A stretch of 64,000 bases of DNA from Leucothrix arctica (GCF_003172895.1 NZ_QGKL01000035.1:62001-126000); one strand, 5' to 3'. Counted from the stretch's first letter, positions 41,764 to 51,104 are shown. Numbers and translations are program-made. Notes: a model not told the origin generated them from the letters alone.

Positions 41764-42877
41764 TGTAATGGGCGTTGGCATTTTGGGTTGTGGAAATATC
41801 TCTACAGCCTATATGAAGCTATCTAAAATATTCAATGCAATCGAAGTACGCGCCTGCGCTGATCTCAACTTTAATACTGCGAAAAAAAAAGCGGATGAAT
41901 TTTTTCTGCGTGCTTGCACCATCGATGAGTTATTAGCAGCGGATGACATCGATATTATTGTTAATTTGACGATTCCAGCGGCTCACTTTGAAGTGTCCAA
42001 ATCTATATTGGAGGCAGGCAAACACGTTTACTCTGAAAAGCCGTTTGTGCTGTCTTTGGAAGAGGGGCAGATTTTAGCTGAGGTTGCTGAGAAAAATAAT
42101 GTGCGTGTTGCATCAGCACCCGATACTTTCTTGGGTGGCGCACACCAGTTGGCGCGTCATTTGGTGGATAACGGTGACGTTGGAAAAATCACTTCAGGCA
42201 CGTGTTTCGTACAGTCTCCAGGTATGGAAATGTGGCACCCCAATCCGGACTTTTTCTTTAAGCCGGGTGCTGGGCCAATGCTAGATTTAGGGCCTTATTA
42301 CATCTCAAATCTTGTGCAGTTACTGGGTCCAGTAAAGCGTGTTGGTTCTATGACGTCGAGTGCTCAAGAGTACCGAACCATTACTTCTGAGCCGCGGAAC
42401 GGTGAGAAAGTAAAAGTCGAAACACCGACTACGATACATGCTTTATTAGAGTTTCATTCAGGCGCTAGCATCATGTTTGGTGCAAGTTGGGATGTGTGGA
42501 GTCAGCAGCATAGCAATATGGAGTTGTATGGTACGGAAGGATCTATCTACCTACCTGATCCTAACTTCTTTGGTGGCGAAGTTCGCATGACCAATAAAGG
42601 TAGCTTTAGCAATGGCACACCTGCATGGCCACACCCATTTTCAGTTGCGAATGATGGCGAGAACGCAAACTATCGCGCTGCTGGTTTGGCAGACATGGCG
42701 CAAGCGATTATGGCTGATGAGCCACACCGCTGTTCATTGGAGTTTTCACTACACGTTGTTGATGTGATGACCACTATTCTGAAGTCAGGCGAGCAACAAC
42801 AATTCCTGACCTTAGAAACTAGCTGTGAACGCCCAAGTGCATTGGGAATCGAGGAAGCTCAAGCATTACTTGCTTGA
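41756..42877 (+). CDS. Gfo/Idh/MocA family oxidoreductase (first copy)
   Basis: 373 residues. The Rossmann motif is GVGILGCGNIS (about 6-16), and the EKPF motif (VYSEKPFVLS) holds the Lys used by the family near residue 98. The C-terminal alpha/beta domain has GPMLDLGPYYISNLVQLLG. Such enzymes oxidise or reduce sugar hydroxyls with NAD(P). Directly coupled to the preceding TIM-barrel gene. Confidence 0.92.
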   Translation: MSNVMGVGILGCGNISTAYMKLSKIFNAIEVRACADLNFNTAKKKADEFFLRACTIDELLAADDIDIIVNLTIPAAHFEVSKSILEAGKHVYSEKPFVLSLEEGQILAEVAEKNNVRVASAPDTFLGGAHQLARHLVDNGDVGKITSGTCFVQSPGMEMWHPNPDFFFKPGAGPMLDLGPYYISNLVQLLGPVKRVGSMTSSAQEYRTITSEPRNGEKVKVETPTTIHALLEFHSGASIMFGASWDVWSQQHSNMELYGTEGSIYLPDPNFFGGEVRMTNKGSFSNGTPAWPHPFSVANDGENANYRAAGLADMAQAIMADEPHRCSLEFSLHVVDVMTTILKSGEQQQFLTLETSCERPSALGIEEAQALLA

Positions 42878-42908
42878 GTTATTCCTTACACCTTATTAGG
42901 AGATTTTT

Positions 42909-43970
42909 ATGGCTGGAAGAATGAAAGGGCCGGGTATTTTCTTGGCTCAATTTTTAGGAAATGAAGCCCCGTTTAACTCGTTGCCTGCAATTGCACAATG
43001 GGCGGGAGACTTAGGTTACAAGGGCATTCAAGTACCTGTTGGCGCGCCAAATATTTTTGACTTAGACAAAGCCGCAACTTCTGATACTTACTGCGAAGAA
43101 GTAAAAGGCATTTGCGCTGAAGCAGGCGTGGTAATCACTGAGCTTTCAACACACTTGGAAGGTCAGCTGGTTGCGGTTAATCCAGTGTATGACACGCAGT
43201 TTGATAACTTTGCACCACAAGAGGTTCGTGGTAATCCAAAAGCGCGTCAAGAGTGGGCAGTTGGACAGTTGTATAAAGCAGCTGACGCATCACGTCGTTT
43301 AGGCTTAGATACTACGGTTTCTTTTACGGGTTCATTGGCGTTCCCGTATTTTTACCCATGGCCGCAACGCCCTGATGGTTTGATCGACGAAGCGTTTAGT
43401 GAGTTAGCAAAACGCTGGCGTCCGATTTTAGATCATTACGATGAGCTAGGGGTCAATGTTGCTTATGAGATTCATCCTGGCGAAGATGTTTTTGACGGCA
43501 TCACATTCGAGATGTTCTTGGAGAAGCTGGATAATCATGCTCGCTGCACGATCAACTATGACCCGAGTCATTTCTTGTTGCAGCAGATGGATTATTTAGA
43601 GTTTATCGACATCTACCATGAGCGTATTAAAGCAGTACATGTGAAAGATGCGGAGTTTAATCCGACTGGTCGCCAAGGTGTTTACTCGGGTTATCAGTCT
43701 TGGATGAATCGAGCAGGGCGTTTCCGTAGTTTGGGTGATGGTCAGGTTGACTTTAAGGGCATTTTCTCAAAATTAGCACAGCATGGTTATGATAGTTGGG
43801 CTGTGTTGGAGTGGGAGTGTTGTCTGAAAAGTCCAGAGCAAGGGGCTGCTGAAGGCGCACCGTTTATTCGCGACCATATTATTGAAGTGACTGATAAAGC
43901 CTTTGATGATTTTGCGGGTGGTGAAACGGATAGAGCAGCGTTACGAAAGATGATGGGTATTACAGGGTAA
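42909..43970 (+). CDS. Sugar phosphate isomerase/epimerase family TIM-barrel protein (second copy)
   Basis: 353 residues, longer than the first copy. It has FPYFYPWPQRP, the ligand segments YEIHPGEDVFDG and NYDPSHFLLQQ, then KAVHVKDAEFNPTGRQGVYSG and VLEWECC, which match a well-defined subgroup often seen in Gfo/Idh loci. GGAG lies 7 nt before the ATG. It lies 31 nt after the first dehydrogenase and 11 nt before the second. Confidence 0.9.
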   Translation: MAGRMKGPGIFLAQFLGNEAPFNSLPAIAQWAGDLGYKGIQVPVGAPNIFDLDKAATSDTYCEEVKGICAEAGVVITELSTHLEGQLVAVNPVYDTQFDNFAPQEVRGNPKARQEWAVGQLYKAADASRRLGLDTTVSFTGSLAFPYFYPWPQRPDGLIDEAFSELAKRWRPILDHYDELGVNVAYEIHPGEDVFDGITFEMFLEKLDNHARCTINYDPSHFLLQQMDYLEFIDIYHERIKAVHVKDAEFNPTGRQGVYSGYQSWMNRAGRFRSLGDGQVDFKGIFSKLAQHGYDSWAVLEWECCLKSPEQGAAEGAPFIRDHIIEVTDKAFDDFAGGETDRAALRKMMGITG

Positions 43971-43981
43971 AGGAGCAGGGC

Positions 43982-45136
43982 ATGAACGTTAGTAGTAACA
44001 CGGTCCCATTACGACTAGGAATGGTTGGCGGAGGCGAAGGTGCATTTATAGGTGGTGTACATCGCTTTGCCGCACGTTTAGATGGTCATTTTGATTTGGT
44101 AGCAGGTGCGCTCTCCTCAGATACACAGCGTAGTTTGTCATCAGGTTTGGCCTTAGGTTTAGCGGCAGACCGTTGTTATGCTAGCTTTTCGGAAATGGCG
44201 GTAGCGGAAGCAAAGCGGGATGATGGTATTCAGGTTGTTGCTATTGTCACGCCTAATCACTTACATTTTGCAGCAGCAAAGGCTTTTTTGGAGCAGGGCA
44301 TTCATGTCATTTGTGACAAGCCTCTTACCTCTAATCTTGAAGATGCTTATGCACTGGCTAAGGTCGCGCGCAACTCAGACAGTTTGTTTGTGTTGAGTCA
44401 TAACTACACGGCTTATCCGATGGTAAGACAAGCGCGTGAGATGGTGCAAAAAGGTGACTTAGGTTCCATCCGTTTAGTGCAGGTGGAGTATGCGCAGGAC
44501 TGGTTAACTGAAAAGGTTGAGGCGTCAGGTGCGAAGCAGGCTGTTTGGCGAACAGACCCTAAGCAGTCTGGAAAAGGTGGCGCGATTGGAGACATTGGAA
44601 CGCATGCCTTTAACCTAGCTAATTTCATTAGTGGCATGGTGCCAAAAGATTTATTGGCTGATCTAGACAGTTTTGTGGAAGGGCGTTTGGTCGATGACAA
44701 TGCACACATCTTGATGCGCTATGCCGAAGGTGCAAAGGGAATGATATGGGCATCGCAAGTGGCACCCGGTCATGAGAACGACTTGAAAATCCGCATTTAT
44801 GGTGACAAAGGCGGCTTGGAGTGGCAACAAACGGATCCTAATAAATTGTGGCATTCACCGCTCAATGAAAACCGTCAATTAATTACTCGTGGTGGCCATG
44901 GTCAGGGAGATGCTGCGGCGCGTGTTACTCGAACACCTGCGGGACACCCTGAGGGCTATTTAGAAGCTTTTGCGACGATCTATGTTGAAGCAGCACAAGC
45001 GATTCGTAGTAAGGAAGCGGGTGAGTCGGTTGATGATCTTTTATGTCCTACTGTGGGTGATGGTTTGCTGGGCATGCGCTTTATCGTTGCATGCATTGAG
45101 TCTTCTGGACAAGGGGCCGTTTGGACTAAAATCTGA
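43982..45136 (+). CDS. Gfo/Idh/MocA family oxidoreductase (second copy)
   Basis: 384 residues. The N-terminal Rossmann motif is LGMVGGGEGAFIGGVHRFAA, an extended glycine loop typical of a subgroup of these dehydrogenases. CDKPLTSN holds the family Lys. GAIGDIGTHAFNLANFISG and the C-terminal LLCPTVGDGLLGMRFI are also family features. Last gene of the locus. It likely works with the second TIM-barrel enzyme on a different oxidation state or sugar unit than the first pair. Confidence 0.92.
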   Translation: MNVSSNTVPLRLGMVGGGEGAFIGGVHRFAARLDGHFDLVAGALSSDTQRSLSSGLALGLAADRCYASFSEMAVAEAKRDDGIQVVAIVTPNHLHFAAAKAFLEQGIHVICDKPLTSNLEDAYALAKVARNSDSLFVLSHNYTAYPMVRQAREMVQKGDLGSIRLVQVEYAQDWLTEKVEASGAKQAVWRTDPKQSGKGGAIGDIGTHAFNLANFISGMVPKDLLADLDSFVEGRLVDDNAHILMRYAEGAKGMIWASQVAPGHENDLKIRIYGDKGGLEWQQTDPNKLWHSPLNENRQLITRGGHGQGDAAARVTRTPAGHPEGYLEAFATIYVEAAQAIRSKEAGESVDDLLCPTVGDGLLGMRFIVACIESSGQGAVWTKI

Positions 45137-45190
45137 TGAAGTGACAGCATAGGTGAATTGATTAGCAACACCTGTGTTGTATTGTAGAGT

Positions 45191-45232
45191 TATAAAAAAA
45201 GCCACCAACGAATCAACGTTAGTGGCTTTTTT
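45191..45232 (+). terminator. Intrinsic terminator of the sugar operon
   Basis: GCCACCAACG pairs with CGTTAGTGGC (one A-C mismatch) around a 6-nt loop, flanked by A's and followed by six T's. Confidence 0.85.
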
Positions 45233-45258
45233 GTGGCGCTATTCTTCAGAGCCTTTAC

Positions 45259-45363
45259 TCAATCGACGACGTCGCTAATATCTGCGGCGTACATTGCTTG
45301 GCTGAGTGCAAACAGGGTAGCTGCGGCGATGGTGAGTTTTACAATTTTGTTATAAGTTTTCAT
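45259..45363 (-). CDS. 34-residue secreted small peptide
   Basis: Reads MKTYNKIVKLTIAAATLFAL then SQAMYAADISDVVD. AAGG stands 7 nt before the ATG. Positive N-end, hydrophobic core and AMYA-A form a complete signal peptide, leaving a mature tail of only about eight acidic residues. It lies downstream of the GH26 gene on the same strand, after a 112-nt gap. It may be a true secreted microprotein or the remaining start of a lost exported protein. Confidence 0.5.
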   Translation of the reverse strand: MKTYNKIVKLTIAAATLFALSQAMYAADISDVVD

Positions 45364-45475
45364 GTCAGTACCTTGTTGGATTGCATGCGCTTAGTCTAAT
45401 TGTTATCAACACCATTTAGCAGGTCAAAGTTTCGATCACAACGGTAGCTTTAGTCTATTGAGTTAGTTACCTAGC

Positions 45476-46720
45476 CTACTGATCAAGTAAACGATTTAAA
45501 CGCCAGCTTTGCAGGTTTTCTTTAGACATTTGTCGAATACCTTCTGCCTCACGTGCTAGTAGTTTTTGACCGACGACAGCGGGTACTCTGCTAAGCGCAT
45601 TTTCGATACCTGTTAACTTAATGTCTAAGCTAGTTTTAGCGGTTGTTTTGCCTTTGTTTTTACGGCCTTTGGAAGTGTCTTCAACCACGACGGGTGCTTC
45701 AGGTGCTGCTGACTTTATGGCAAGTGGACCACCGAAGTAGTTGCCACTCACCGCGTTATTGTAAGCAGACAGACCCGTATTACCGTCAAGGTTTAATCCC
45801 CAACTCAACTCTTTATTGGTGTTAAACCAAACAATAGACTTGATCGCAGGGTAGTTGGACTCAATGCTTTGCATCATGTCAGTGACCCACGCTTCTTTGC
45901 TCTCAGCCATGTCGCTGTCATCGCCATCTTGGTTCCACGTTGCATCTGGCACGTCATGAGGCTCAGTTGAGCTCACTTCTGCCAGCATCACGGGTTTACT
46001 TGGAGCCAGCGTGACCATTTTTACATATTGCTGACTAAAGGTTTCGTCGAACGATTTCCAGCTAGTAAAGGAGTAGTTGCTTCCCCAGTTATAACCGTCT
46101 AAAGACAGCCAATCGACATAATCGTCGCCTGGATAGTATTGAGAAATGTCTGAGTAGTCGTCTACATCGACGTTGTTAGCACACCATACCCAACCCACTG
46201 CATCGTTGATGCCTGCTGCAACAAAACGGTCGTGTAAATAACGCCAAGCAGTTTTTAACTCCTCAGGTTTGTTACCCCAAGGGTACCAAGTGCCGTTAAA
46301 TTCGTGACCAAAGCGCAACATAATAGAAGGCTGAGCGTCAGCAGGGTAGCTATTACGCCAGCTGATAAAACCCTCTATCCAGTTATCGATATAGGCATCT
46401 CTTTCGCCTGATGATATTGCTAACAGCACGTCCGTAGAGGCTGAAGCACTTTCATAAGGCATCCACGTGATTAGTGGGACAGCGTCACGTGAGACGATAT
46501 TCGATGCAGGCTGTGACAGGTAATCCCAGTCAGAGCTAAAGGTAGAGAATATATTTACGTTAGCGGCATTACGTGCGGTGTCAGCATTAAACTGATCGAT
46601 TGTCGCAACACTCCAGCCGTCATTATTTACATAAGCACCGACGCTTGTATCGGCATGAACTAGGGGAGCGCTAAGCAGGCAAGACACGGCCATGCATAGG
46701 ATTTTTTTATTTAACTTCAT
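45476..46720 (-). CDS. Glycoside hydrolase family 26 enzyme
   Basis: 414 residues from the ATG giving MKLNKKILCMAV; GGAG lies 5 nt before it, and an earlier ATG (46789) would hide the signal peptide, which ends VHADT. The GH26 acid/base motif is GHEFNGTWYPWG, and the nucleophile region is MLAEVSSTEP. GH26 members are beta-mannanases, lichenases or beta-1,3-xylanases; the exact linkage cannot be told. A C-terminal tail (about 330-414) is charged and helical (SKGRKNKGKTTAKTS) with no known binding module. Probably periplasmic or secreted, and may feed the nearby ABC transporter. Confidence 0.85.
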   Translation of the reverse strand: MKLNKKILCMAVSCLLSAPLVHADTSVGAYVNNDGWSVATIDQFNADTARNAANVNIFSTFSSDWDYLSQPASNIVSRDAVPLITWMPYESASASTDVLLAISSGERDAYIDNWIEGFISWRNSYPADAQPSIMLRFGHEFNGTWYPWGNKPEELKTAWRYLHDRFVAAGINDAVGWVWCANNVDVDDYSDISQYYPGDDYVDWLSLDGYNWGSNYSFTSWKSFDETFSQQYVKMVTLAPSKPVMLAEVSSTEPHDVPDATWNQDGDDSDMAESKEAWVTDMMQSIESNYPAIKSIVWFNTNKELSWGLNLDGNTGLSAYNNAVSGNYFGGPLAIKSAAPEAPVVVEDTSKGRKNKGKTTAKTSLDIKLTGIENALSRVPAVVGQKLLAREAEGIRQMSKENLQSWRLNRLLDQ

Positions 46721-46892
46721 TTTGACTCCATGAAAGTCGTTAAGCTTCGTTGTCGAAGCCAAGGCTATATGAAGTGAACAGGCATGCACTATCGGGGGGA
46801 TAGCCAGCGGGAAACACCGTGCATTATCAGGCCTTGGATGCTTTATGGGGGCTGAATATGGTTATTTAATTGCGTGTTGGTGCTTTGCCGAT

Positions 46893-48095
46893 TTACGTTT
46901 GAGGGTTTAGCTTTGCGCTAACGCTGCTCCATAATTTACTGCGTAATACCACAGCAACCAATATAGCCAGACTCCCAACTTCTAACCACATAGGCATCAT
47001 TTCATGACCAGCAGTGATCTGTGTTTGAATATCAATTTTATAAATCCCAACCAGTGCATCAGTCACTAGTCCTGCAATAATCGCTGTCACAGAAACACCC
47101 AGCAGGTATAACCACATAGTGCGCTTACCGAGTTCTTTACTGATCACACCAAGTGTAGAAATATTGGTTGCCGGCCCAGTCAGTAGCAGTACCAAAGCAA
47201 CCCCTGGTGAAACGCCTGCCATCAACAAACCAGCGGCTACCGGTGTTGAAGCGGTGGCGCAAATATACATCGGAATCCCCGCTGCAATCATCACTAACAT
47301 TGCGGGTAGACCTTGTCCCCACTGCGCTAAAAACTCGGGTGGTAGGAACGTTTTACTCGCCGCTGCAAACAACATTCCGATCATTAACCAGAACACAATG
47401 TTGTCGAGTAGGGTGGTAAATGCATAGTTGATGCCTGACCAAGCTTTGTTGAAAAATGACGGCTCGACAGGTGGTGTTACTTCATTACTACAACAACTGC
47501 TTTCGGCTTTTGCTGGTTCTGAGTCACAACATGAGCTTGTTTCTGTAACAACGTCTTTAACCGCTTCTGTCGCGCAGCATGACTCTGTTTTTGCTTGAGG
47601 CTCAGTTGAGCAACAGCTATCCGTTTTAGTTGCAGTTGCGTGGTCATTAGCAGTCTTTTTAACAGGCTCATCGGGGTCAAAAATAGCCACTAAACTTCCC
47701 GATAAAAATGCCGAAATCAATGCGGAAATAGGGCGAACAATCGCCATAAATGGCCCCATTAACGCATACGTCACCGTAATCGAGTCAACACCCGTTTCTG
47801 GGGTTGAAACCAAGAAAGCGGCTGTTGCAGGTTTTGATGCACCTGCTTGACGTAAGCCAATTGCCGCAGGGATAACACCACACGAGCAGAGCGGCAAAGG
47901 CGCTCCAAGTAATGTCGCTTTACCAATTGAAGTAAAGCCTGATCCACTTAAATGCTTCTGCAAAAACTCAGTAGGTATCAGTGCCTTCATCAAGCCGCCT
48001 AGTGCCAACCCGACGATCAGCCACGGTGCCGCTTCTAGAGATAGATCGAGCAAGTTTTGAAAAAAACTTATAAACCAATTGTCTGGAATACTCAT
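46893..48095 (-). CDS. SO_0444-type Cu/Zn efflux permease
   Basis: 400 residues. Two four-helix permease halves of the YraQ/ArsP-like (DUF318) type carry LCSCGVIPAAIGLRQAGASK and ICATASTPVAAGLLMAGVSPG. Between them is a cytosolic insert (about 145-220) with five or more CC pairs (SCCSTE, SCCATE, SCCDSE, SCCSNE), an obvious metal-collecting tail. Such proteins pump Cu/Zn out of the cytoplasm. It overlaps the MerR-type gene by 4 bp, so both are induced together. Confidence 0.9.
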   Translation of the reverse strand: MSIPDNWFISFFQNLLDLSLEAAPWLIVGLALGGLMKALIPTEFLQKHLSGSGFTSIGKATLLGAPLPLCSCGVIPAAIGLRQAGASKPATAAFLVSTPETGVDSITVTYALMGPFMAIVRPISALISAFLSGSLVAIFDPDEPVKKTANDHATATKTDSCCSTEPQAKTESCCATEAVKDVVTETSSCCDSEPAKAESSCCSNEVTPPVEPSFFNKAWSGINYAFTTLLDNIVFWLMIGMLFAAASKTFLPPEFLAQWGQGLPAMLVMIAAGIPMYICATASTPVAAGLLMAGVSPGVALVLLLTGPATNISTLGVISKELGKRTMWLYLLGVSVTAIIAGLVTDALVGIYKIDIQTQITAGHEMMPMWLEVGSLAILVAVVLRSKLWSSVSAKLNPQT

Positions 48096-48496
48096 GTTTC
48101 ACTTCCTTCAAATTTATTTAGAATTGCGCAATTAGCCGCGGACTCATCACCACCACAACAGGCATCTGAAATCGCTTTTAGAGTTTGGTGCATATTGGCC
48201 AGTGCTTGCATTTGAGTTTGTAGATCTTCGAGCTTTTGCTCAGACAGATCCTTAACTTCGGCACAGGTATGTGCATCACGAGTCACAAAAATACTGAGTA
48301 AGTTGCGGCATTCTTTTAGTGAAAAACCAACGGCCTTAGCACTCTGTATAAAACTCAGAAACGACATGCTTGCCTTAGAATATTCACGGTAGCCACTCGC
48401 GCTTCGCGGTGGTGCAGGGATTAGGCCTTCCTTTTCGTAGTAACGAATGGTTTCTACGGGAATGCCACATTGTTTTGAGAGTTCGCCTATTCGCAT
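48092..48496 (-). CDS. MerR-family metal regulator (ZntR-like)
   Basis: 134 residues. The MerR helix-turn-helix is MRIGELSKQCGIPVETIRYYEKEGL, followed by the long dimer helix with a Cys in AHTCAEVKDL. The C-terminal CCGGDESAANCAIL resembles the ZntR/CadR metal loop, favouring Zn (or Cd/Pb) over Cu. It is the first gene of the operon with the SO_0444 permease and lies downstream of a 20-bp-spacer promoter typical of MerR control. Confidence 0.9.
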   Translation of the reverse strand: MRIGELSKQCGIPVETIRYYEKEGLIPAPPRSASGYREYSKASMSFLSFIQSAKAVGFSLKECRNLLSIFVTRDAHTCAEVKDLSEQKLEDLQTQMQALANMHQTLKAISDACCGGDESAANCAILNKFEGSET

Positions 48497-48527
48497 AGTG
48501 CTTACCTGTTTCAGAGAATATACATCG

Positions 48528-48559
48528 AGTATAAACCCTGAAGTTAGCTATAGGGTCAA
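48528..48559 (-). promoter_or_regulatory. MerR-type promoter and operator of the metal operon
   Basis: The minus strand has TTGACC and TATACT separated by 20 bp. A dyad ACCCT-N12-AGGGT sits between them, the stretched spacer that only a MerR-family activator can correct. Confidence 0.85.
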
Positions 48560-48563
48560 GCGC

Positions 48564-49775
48564 TTATGTGTACAAATGAGCAAACTTTTCTTGCCATGTA
48601 ATGCAGCGCTCTTCATCGCGCGCCTCATAGACACTGATAGCTGTGGGGAGGTCCATGTCGAAGGATTTCTCCTTATCTTCGCCCAAAGCTGTCAGTCGCA
48701 TGGTGTACCAAGCGGTTATTCCGCCAGGCGGGTTGGATGCGAACTTTGGAAACTCAGGGTCTCCACCTTCTTCTGTTAACCAAGTATTTGCAAGCTGAGG
48801 GTTAAGCGCCATCGCACGGCCTAATCCCACTACATCAACCGCGCCACTCGCGAGTGCATCAATGGCTTGTGAGCGTGTTTTAAATCCGCCAGTAACTGAC
48901 AGAGATATACTAGTGAGTTCTTTTGCACGTCGAGCAAAGTCTAAAAAGTAAGGCCCAGCGCTAGCATTATCGGAACTCGCTTTTGCGCCGGGGAAGTAAG
49001 TACCGCCACTAATATCGATAAGGTCGACGGAGGTTTGATCTAGTAGTCGTATAGCTTCCAAAGCATCAAGTTCGGTCAATCCACCCTCTAACTGATCGGT
49101 TGAATTGATTCTAATGCCGACGGGAAAAGACGGTCCCACTGCGTGTCTAACTTCATTGATAATCTCGATGATTATCTTGCAGCGTGAAGCGATAGATCCG
49201 CCGTAACTATCTGTTCGATGATTGAATAATGGAGAAAGAAACTGGCTTAGTAAAAAACCATGCCCTGCGTGAATTTGAACGCCACTAAACCCCATGAGCT
49301 GTGCTTGCAAAGCCGTTTTTGCAAACATGTCAGGCAGTTGTCGAACTTCATTAATAGACATGCCTTCACATTGAAGTCCTGCAAGGTGGAGGGCGGAAGG
49401 GCCTTTCGGTTGACTGATGGGCAAGTGCGATAGTGCGCCCGCGTGACCAAGCTGCGCCCATAAGTGAGCGTTATTAATTGTTGCTCGACGAGTGAGTGAC
49501 TGCAAGGCTTGTTGGTCGCTATCCTGCCCGAGAGTCAAGTTGCCCGGCTTTTCTGGATAGCGCGGATCACCTTGCACTTCACCAATATAGGACAGTGCAG
49601 TTCCACCTTCTGCCCATCTTTCGTAAAGACGAATTTGTGCTTCGGTGGCATCACCCATACCATTTGAAAGCGAGTCCGACATGGGTGACTTTGCCATTCT
49701 ATTTTTAAGCACTGCACCACAAGGAAGTTCGAGTGGGCTTTGAAGCAAATGAATTGATTTTGAATGGTTAGTCAT
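48564..49775 (-). CDS. NADH:flavin oxidoreductase, old yellow enzyme family
   Basis: 403 residues forming an FMN-binding TIM barrel. FMN/substrate motifs are present: LKNRMAKSPMSD at the N-end, LWAQLGHAGA, GVQIHAGHGFLLSQFLSP, NHRTDSYGGS and GLGRAMALNP. The family reduces activated double bonds (enones, nitroesters) using NAD(P)H; the physiological substrate is unknown. No iron-sulfur or second flavin domain is attached. It is not clearly in an operon. Confidence 0.9.
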   Translation of the reverse strand: MTNHSKSIHLLQSPLELPCGAVLKNRMAKSPMSDSLSNGMGDATEAQIRLYERWAEGGTALSYIGEVQGDPRYPEKPGNLTLGQDSDQQALQSLTRRATINNAHLWAQLGHAGALSHLPISQPKGPSALHLAGLQCEGMSINEVRQLPDMFAKTALQAQLMGFSGVQIHAGHGFLLSQFLSPLFNHRTDSYGGSIASRCKIIIEIINEVRHAVGPSFPVGIRINSTDQLEGGLTELDALEAIRLLDQTSVDLIDISGGTYFPGAKASSDNASAGPYFLDFARRAKELTSISLSVTGGFKTRSQAIDALASGAVDVVGLGRAMALNPQLANTWLTEEGGDPEFPKFASNPPGGITAWYTMRLTALGEDKEKSFDMDLPTAISVYEARDEERCITWQEKFAHLYT

Positions 49776-49892
49776 AGTTGCCTGTCAATCGCTAATGAGC
49801 GGTTATTATGGTTGTGACATAGTATGCGGCTGGGATTTACTTAATGTTGTAAGCAAGTAAAAGTAACCTCAATAGTATAGTGGTGGAAATAA

Positions 49893-51104
49893 TTATTTAT
49901 GGTTTAAAGATCCCGCCTCTCCCTCAGGCAAAAACCAAGACAATCCCCAAGCCGCCGCCACAAACGCGGCCGAAATCCACAAACACCCCTGTAACCCTAA
50001 CGTCTGATAGCCCAAGCCAGATAATACCGTCCCAGCCAATCTCCCACCAGCATTGGCCATATAATAAAAGCCAACGTTCATAGACACCTTATCGCCATCC
50101 GCATAAGCCAATATCAAGTAAGAATGCAGCGCAGAATTAATCGCAAACACGATGCCAAACAGCGTCAGTCCAATCAAAACCACCCATTGTGGATTCACAT
50201 CTTGAGACAGTGCTACCGCCATCGTTGCGGGTATGAAGAGTAGTATCAACGCCCAAAAACGAGCGGCATCACCCTTAGGTGCTTGGTCTTTGGTTCTGAG
50301 TAGAGCTGGCGCGCTGGCTTGTACGATGCCGTAGCCAATCACCCATAGCGCCATAAAGCCACCGACTTGGGTAAAGCTCCACGCCAATACTTCGTGCAAA
50401 AACACGGGTATGGCGACCACAAACCAAACGTCACGCGCACCAAACAAAAAGAAGCGTGCCGCTGACAGCCAGTTGATGGCAGCAGAGTTGGAAAATATTT
50501 GGGTAAATTTGGGTTTAACTTTGGCCGTACCAAGCTCGTTAGGGAGCAAAAACCACGTGATGGCGAGTACTACCAATAATCCACCTGCAAGCGCGAGTAG
50601 TGCGCCCCGAAAACCAAGTACTTCTAATAAGACTGCGCCTAAGAAAAAACCAACGCCTTTCAGTGCATTTTTTGAGCCTGTGAGTATCGCTACCCATTTG
50701 AATAAACGATCATTCGCATCTTCTGGCACGAGAGTTTTGACACTGGCCTTGGCTGACATTTTGTTGAGGTCTTTGGCGATGCCTGACATGGCTTGCGCGA
50801 CCATCACGTAGAGCACTGTTAGCATTTCAGGAGGCACGGTTAACATGCCTAGAGCGACGACTTGCATGGCCATCCCTATATGCATGGTCACATTTAAGCC
50901 GAGTCTTGCCGCAAGATAGCCACCAACAAGATTGGTGATGACACCGAATAGTTCGTAAAATAAGAATAGTGATGCAATGGTTAAAGCGGTGTAGCCGAGT
51001 TGATGAAAGTACAGCACTACTAACATGCGTATAGCGCCGTCTGTTAGGGTGAACGCCCAATAACCGCCTGTTACGGTTAAGTAATTTCTCAGGTCCAGAC
51101 TCAT
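49893..51104 (-). CDS. arsJ: ArsJ-like organoarsenical efflux MFS transporter
   Basis: 403 residues, twelve transmembrane helices. TGGYWAFTLTDGAIRMLVVL and MSGIAKDLNKMSAKASVKTLV are signature stretches of ArsJ, which exports 1-arseno-3-phosphoglycerate. ArsJ normally pairs with a glyceraldehyde-3-phosphate dehydrogenase gene; none lies beside it here, so the dehydrogenase must be elsewhere or the substrate differs. The ribosome site is weak. The assignment rests on recalled family sequence. Confidence 0.82.
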   Translation of the reverse strand: MSLDLRNYLTVTGGYWAFTLTDGAIRMLVVLYFHQLGYTALTIASLFLFYELFGVITNLVGGYLAARLGLNVTMHIGMAMQVVALGMLTVPPEMLTVLYVMVAQAMSGIAKDLNKMSAKASVKTLVPEDANDRLFKWVAILTGSKNALKGVGFFLGAVLLEVLGFRGALLALAGGLLVVLAITWFLLPNELGTAKVKPKFTQIFSNSAAINWLSAARFFLFGARDVWFVVAIPVFLHEVLAWSFTQVGGFMALWVIGYGIVQASAPALLRTKDQAPKGDAARFWALILLFIPATMAVALSQDVNPQWVVLIGLTLFGIVFAINSALHSYLILAYADGDKVSMNVGFYYMANAGGRLAGTVLSGLGYQTLGLQGCLWISAAFVAAAWGLSWFLPEGEAGSLNHK

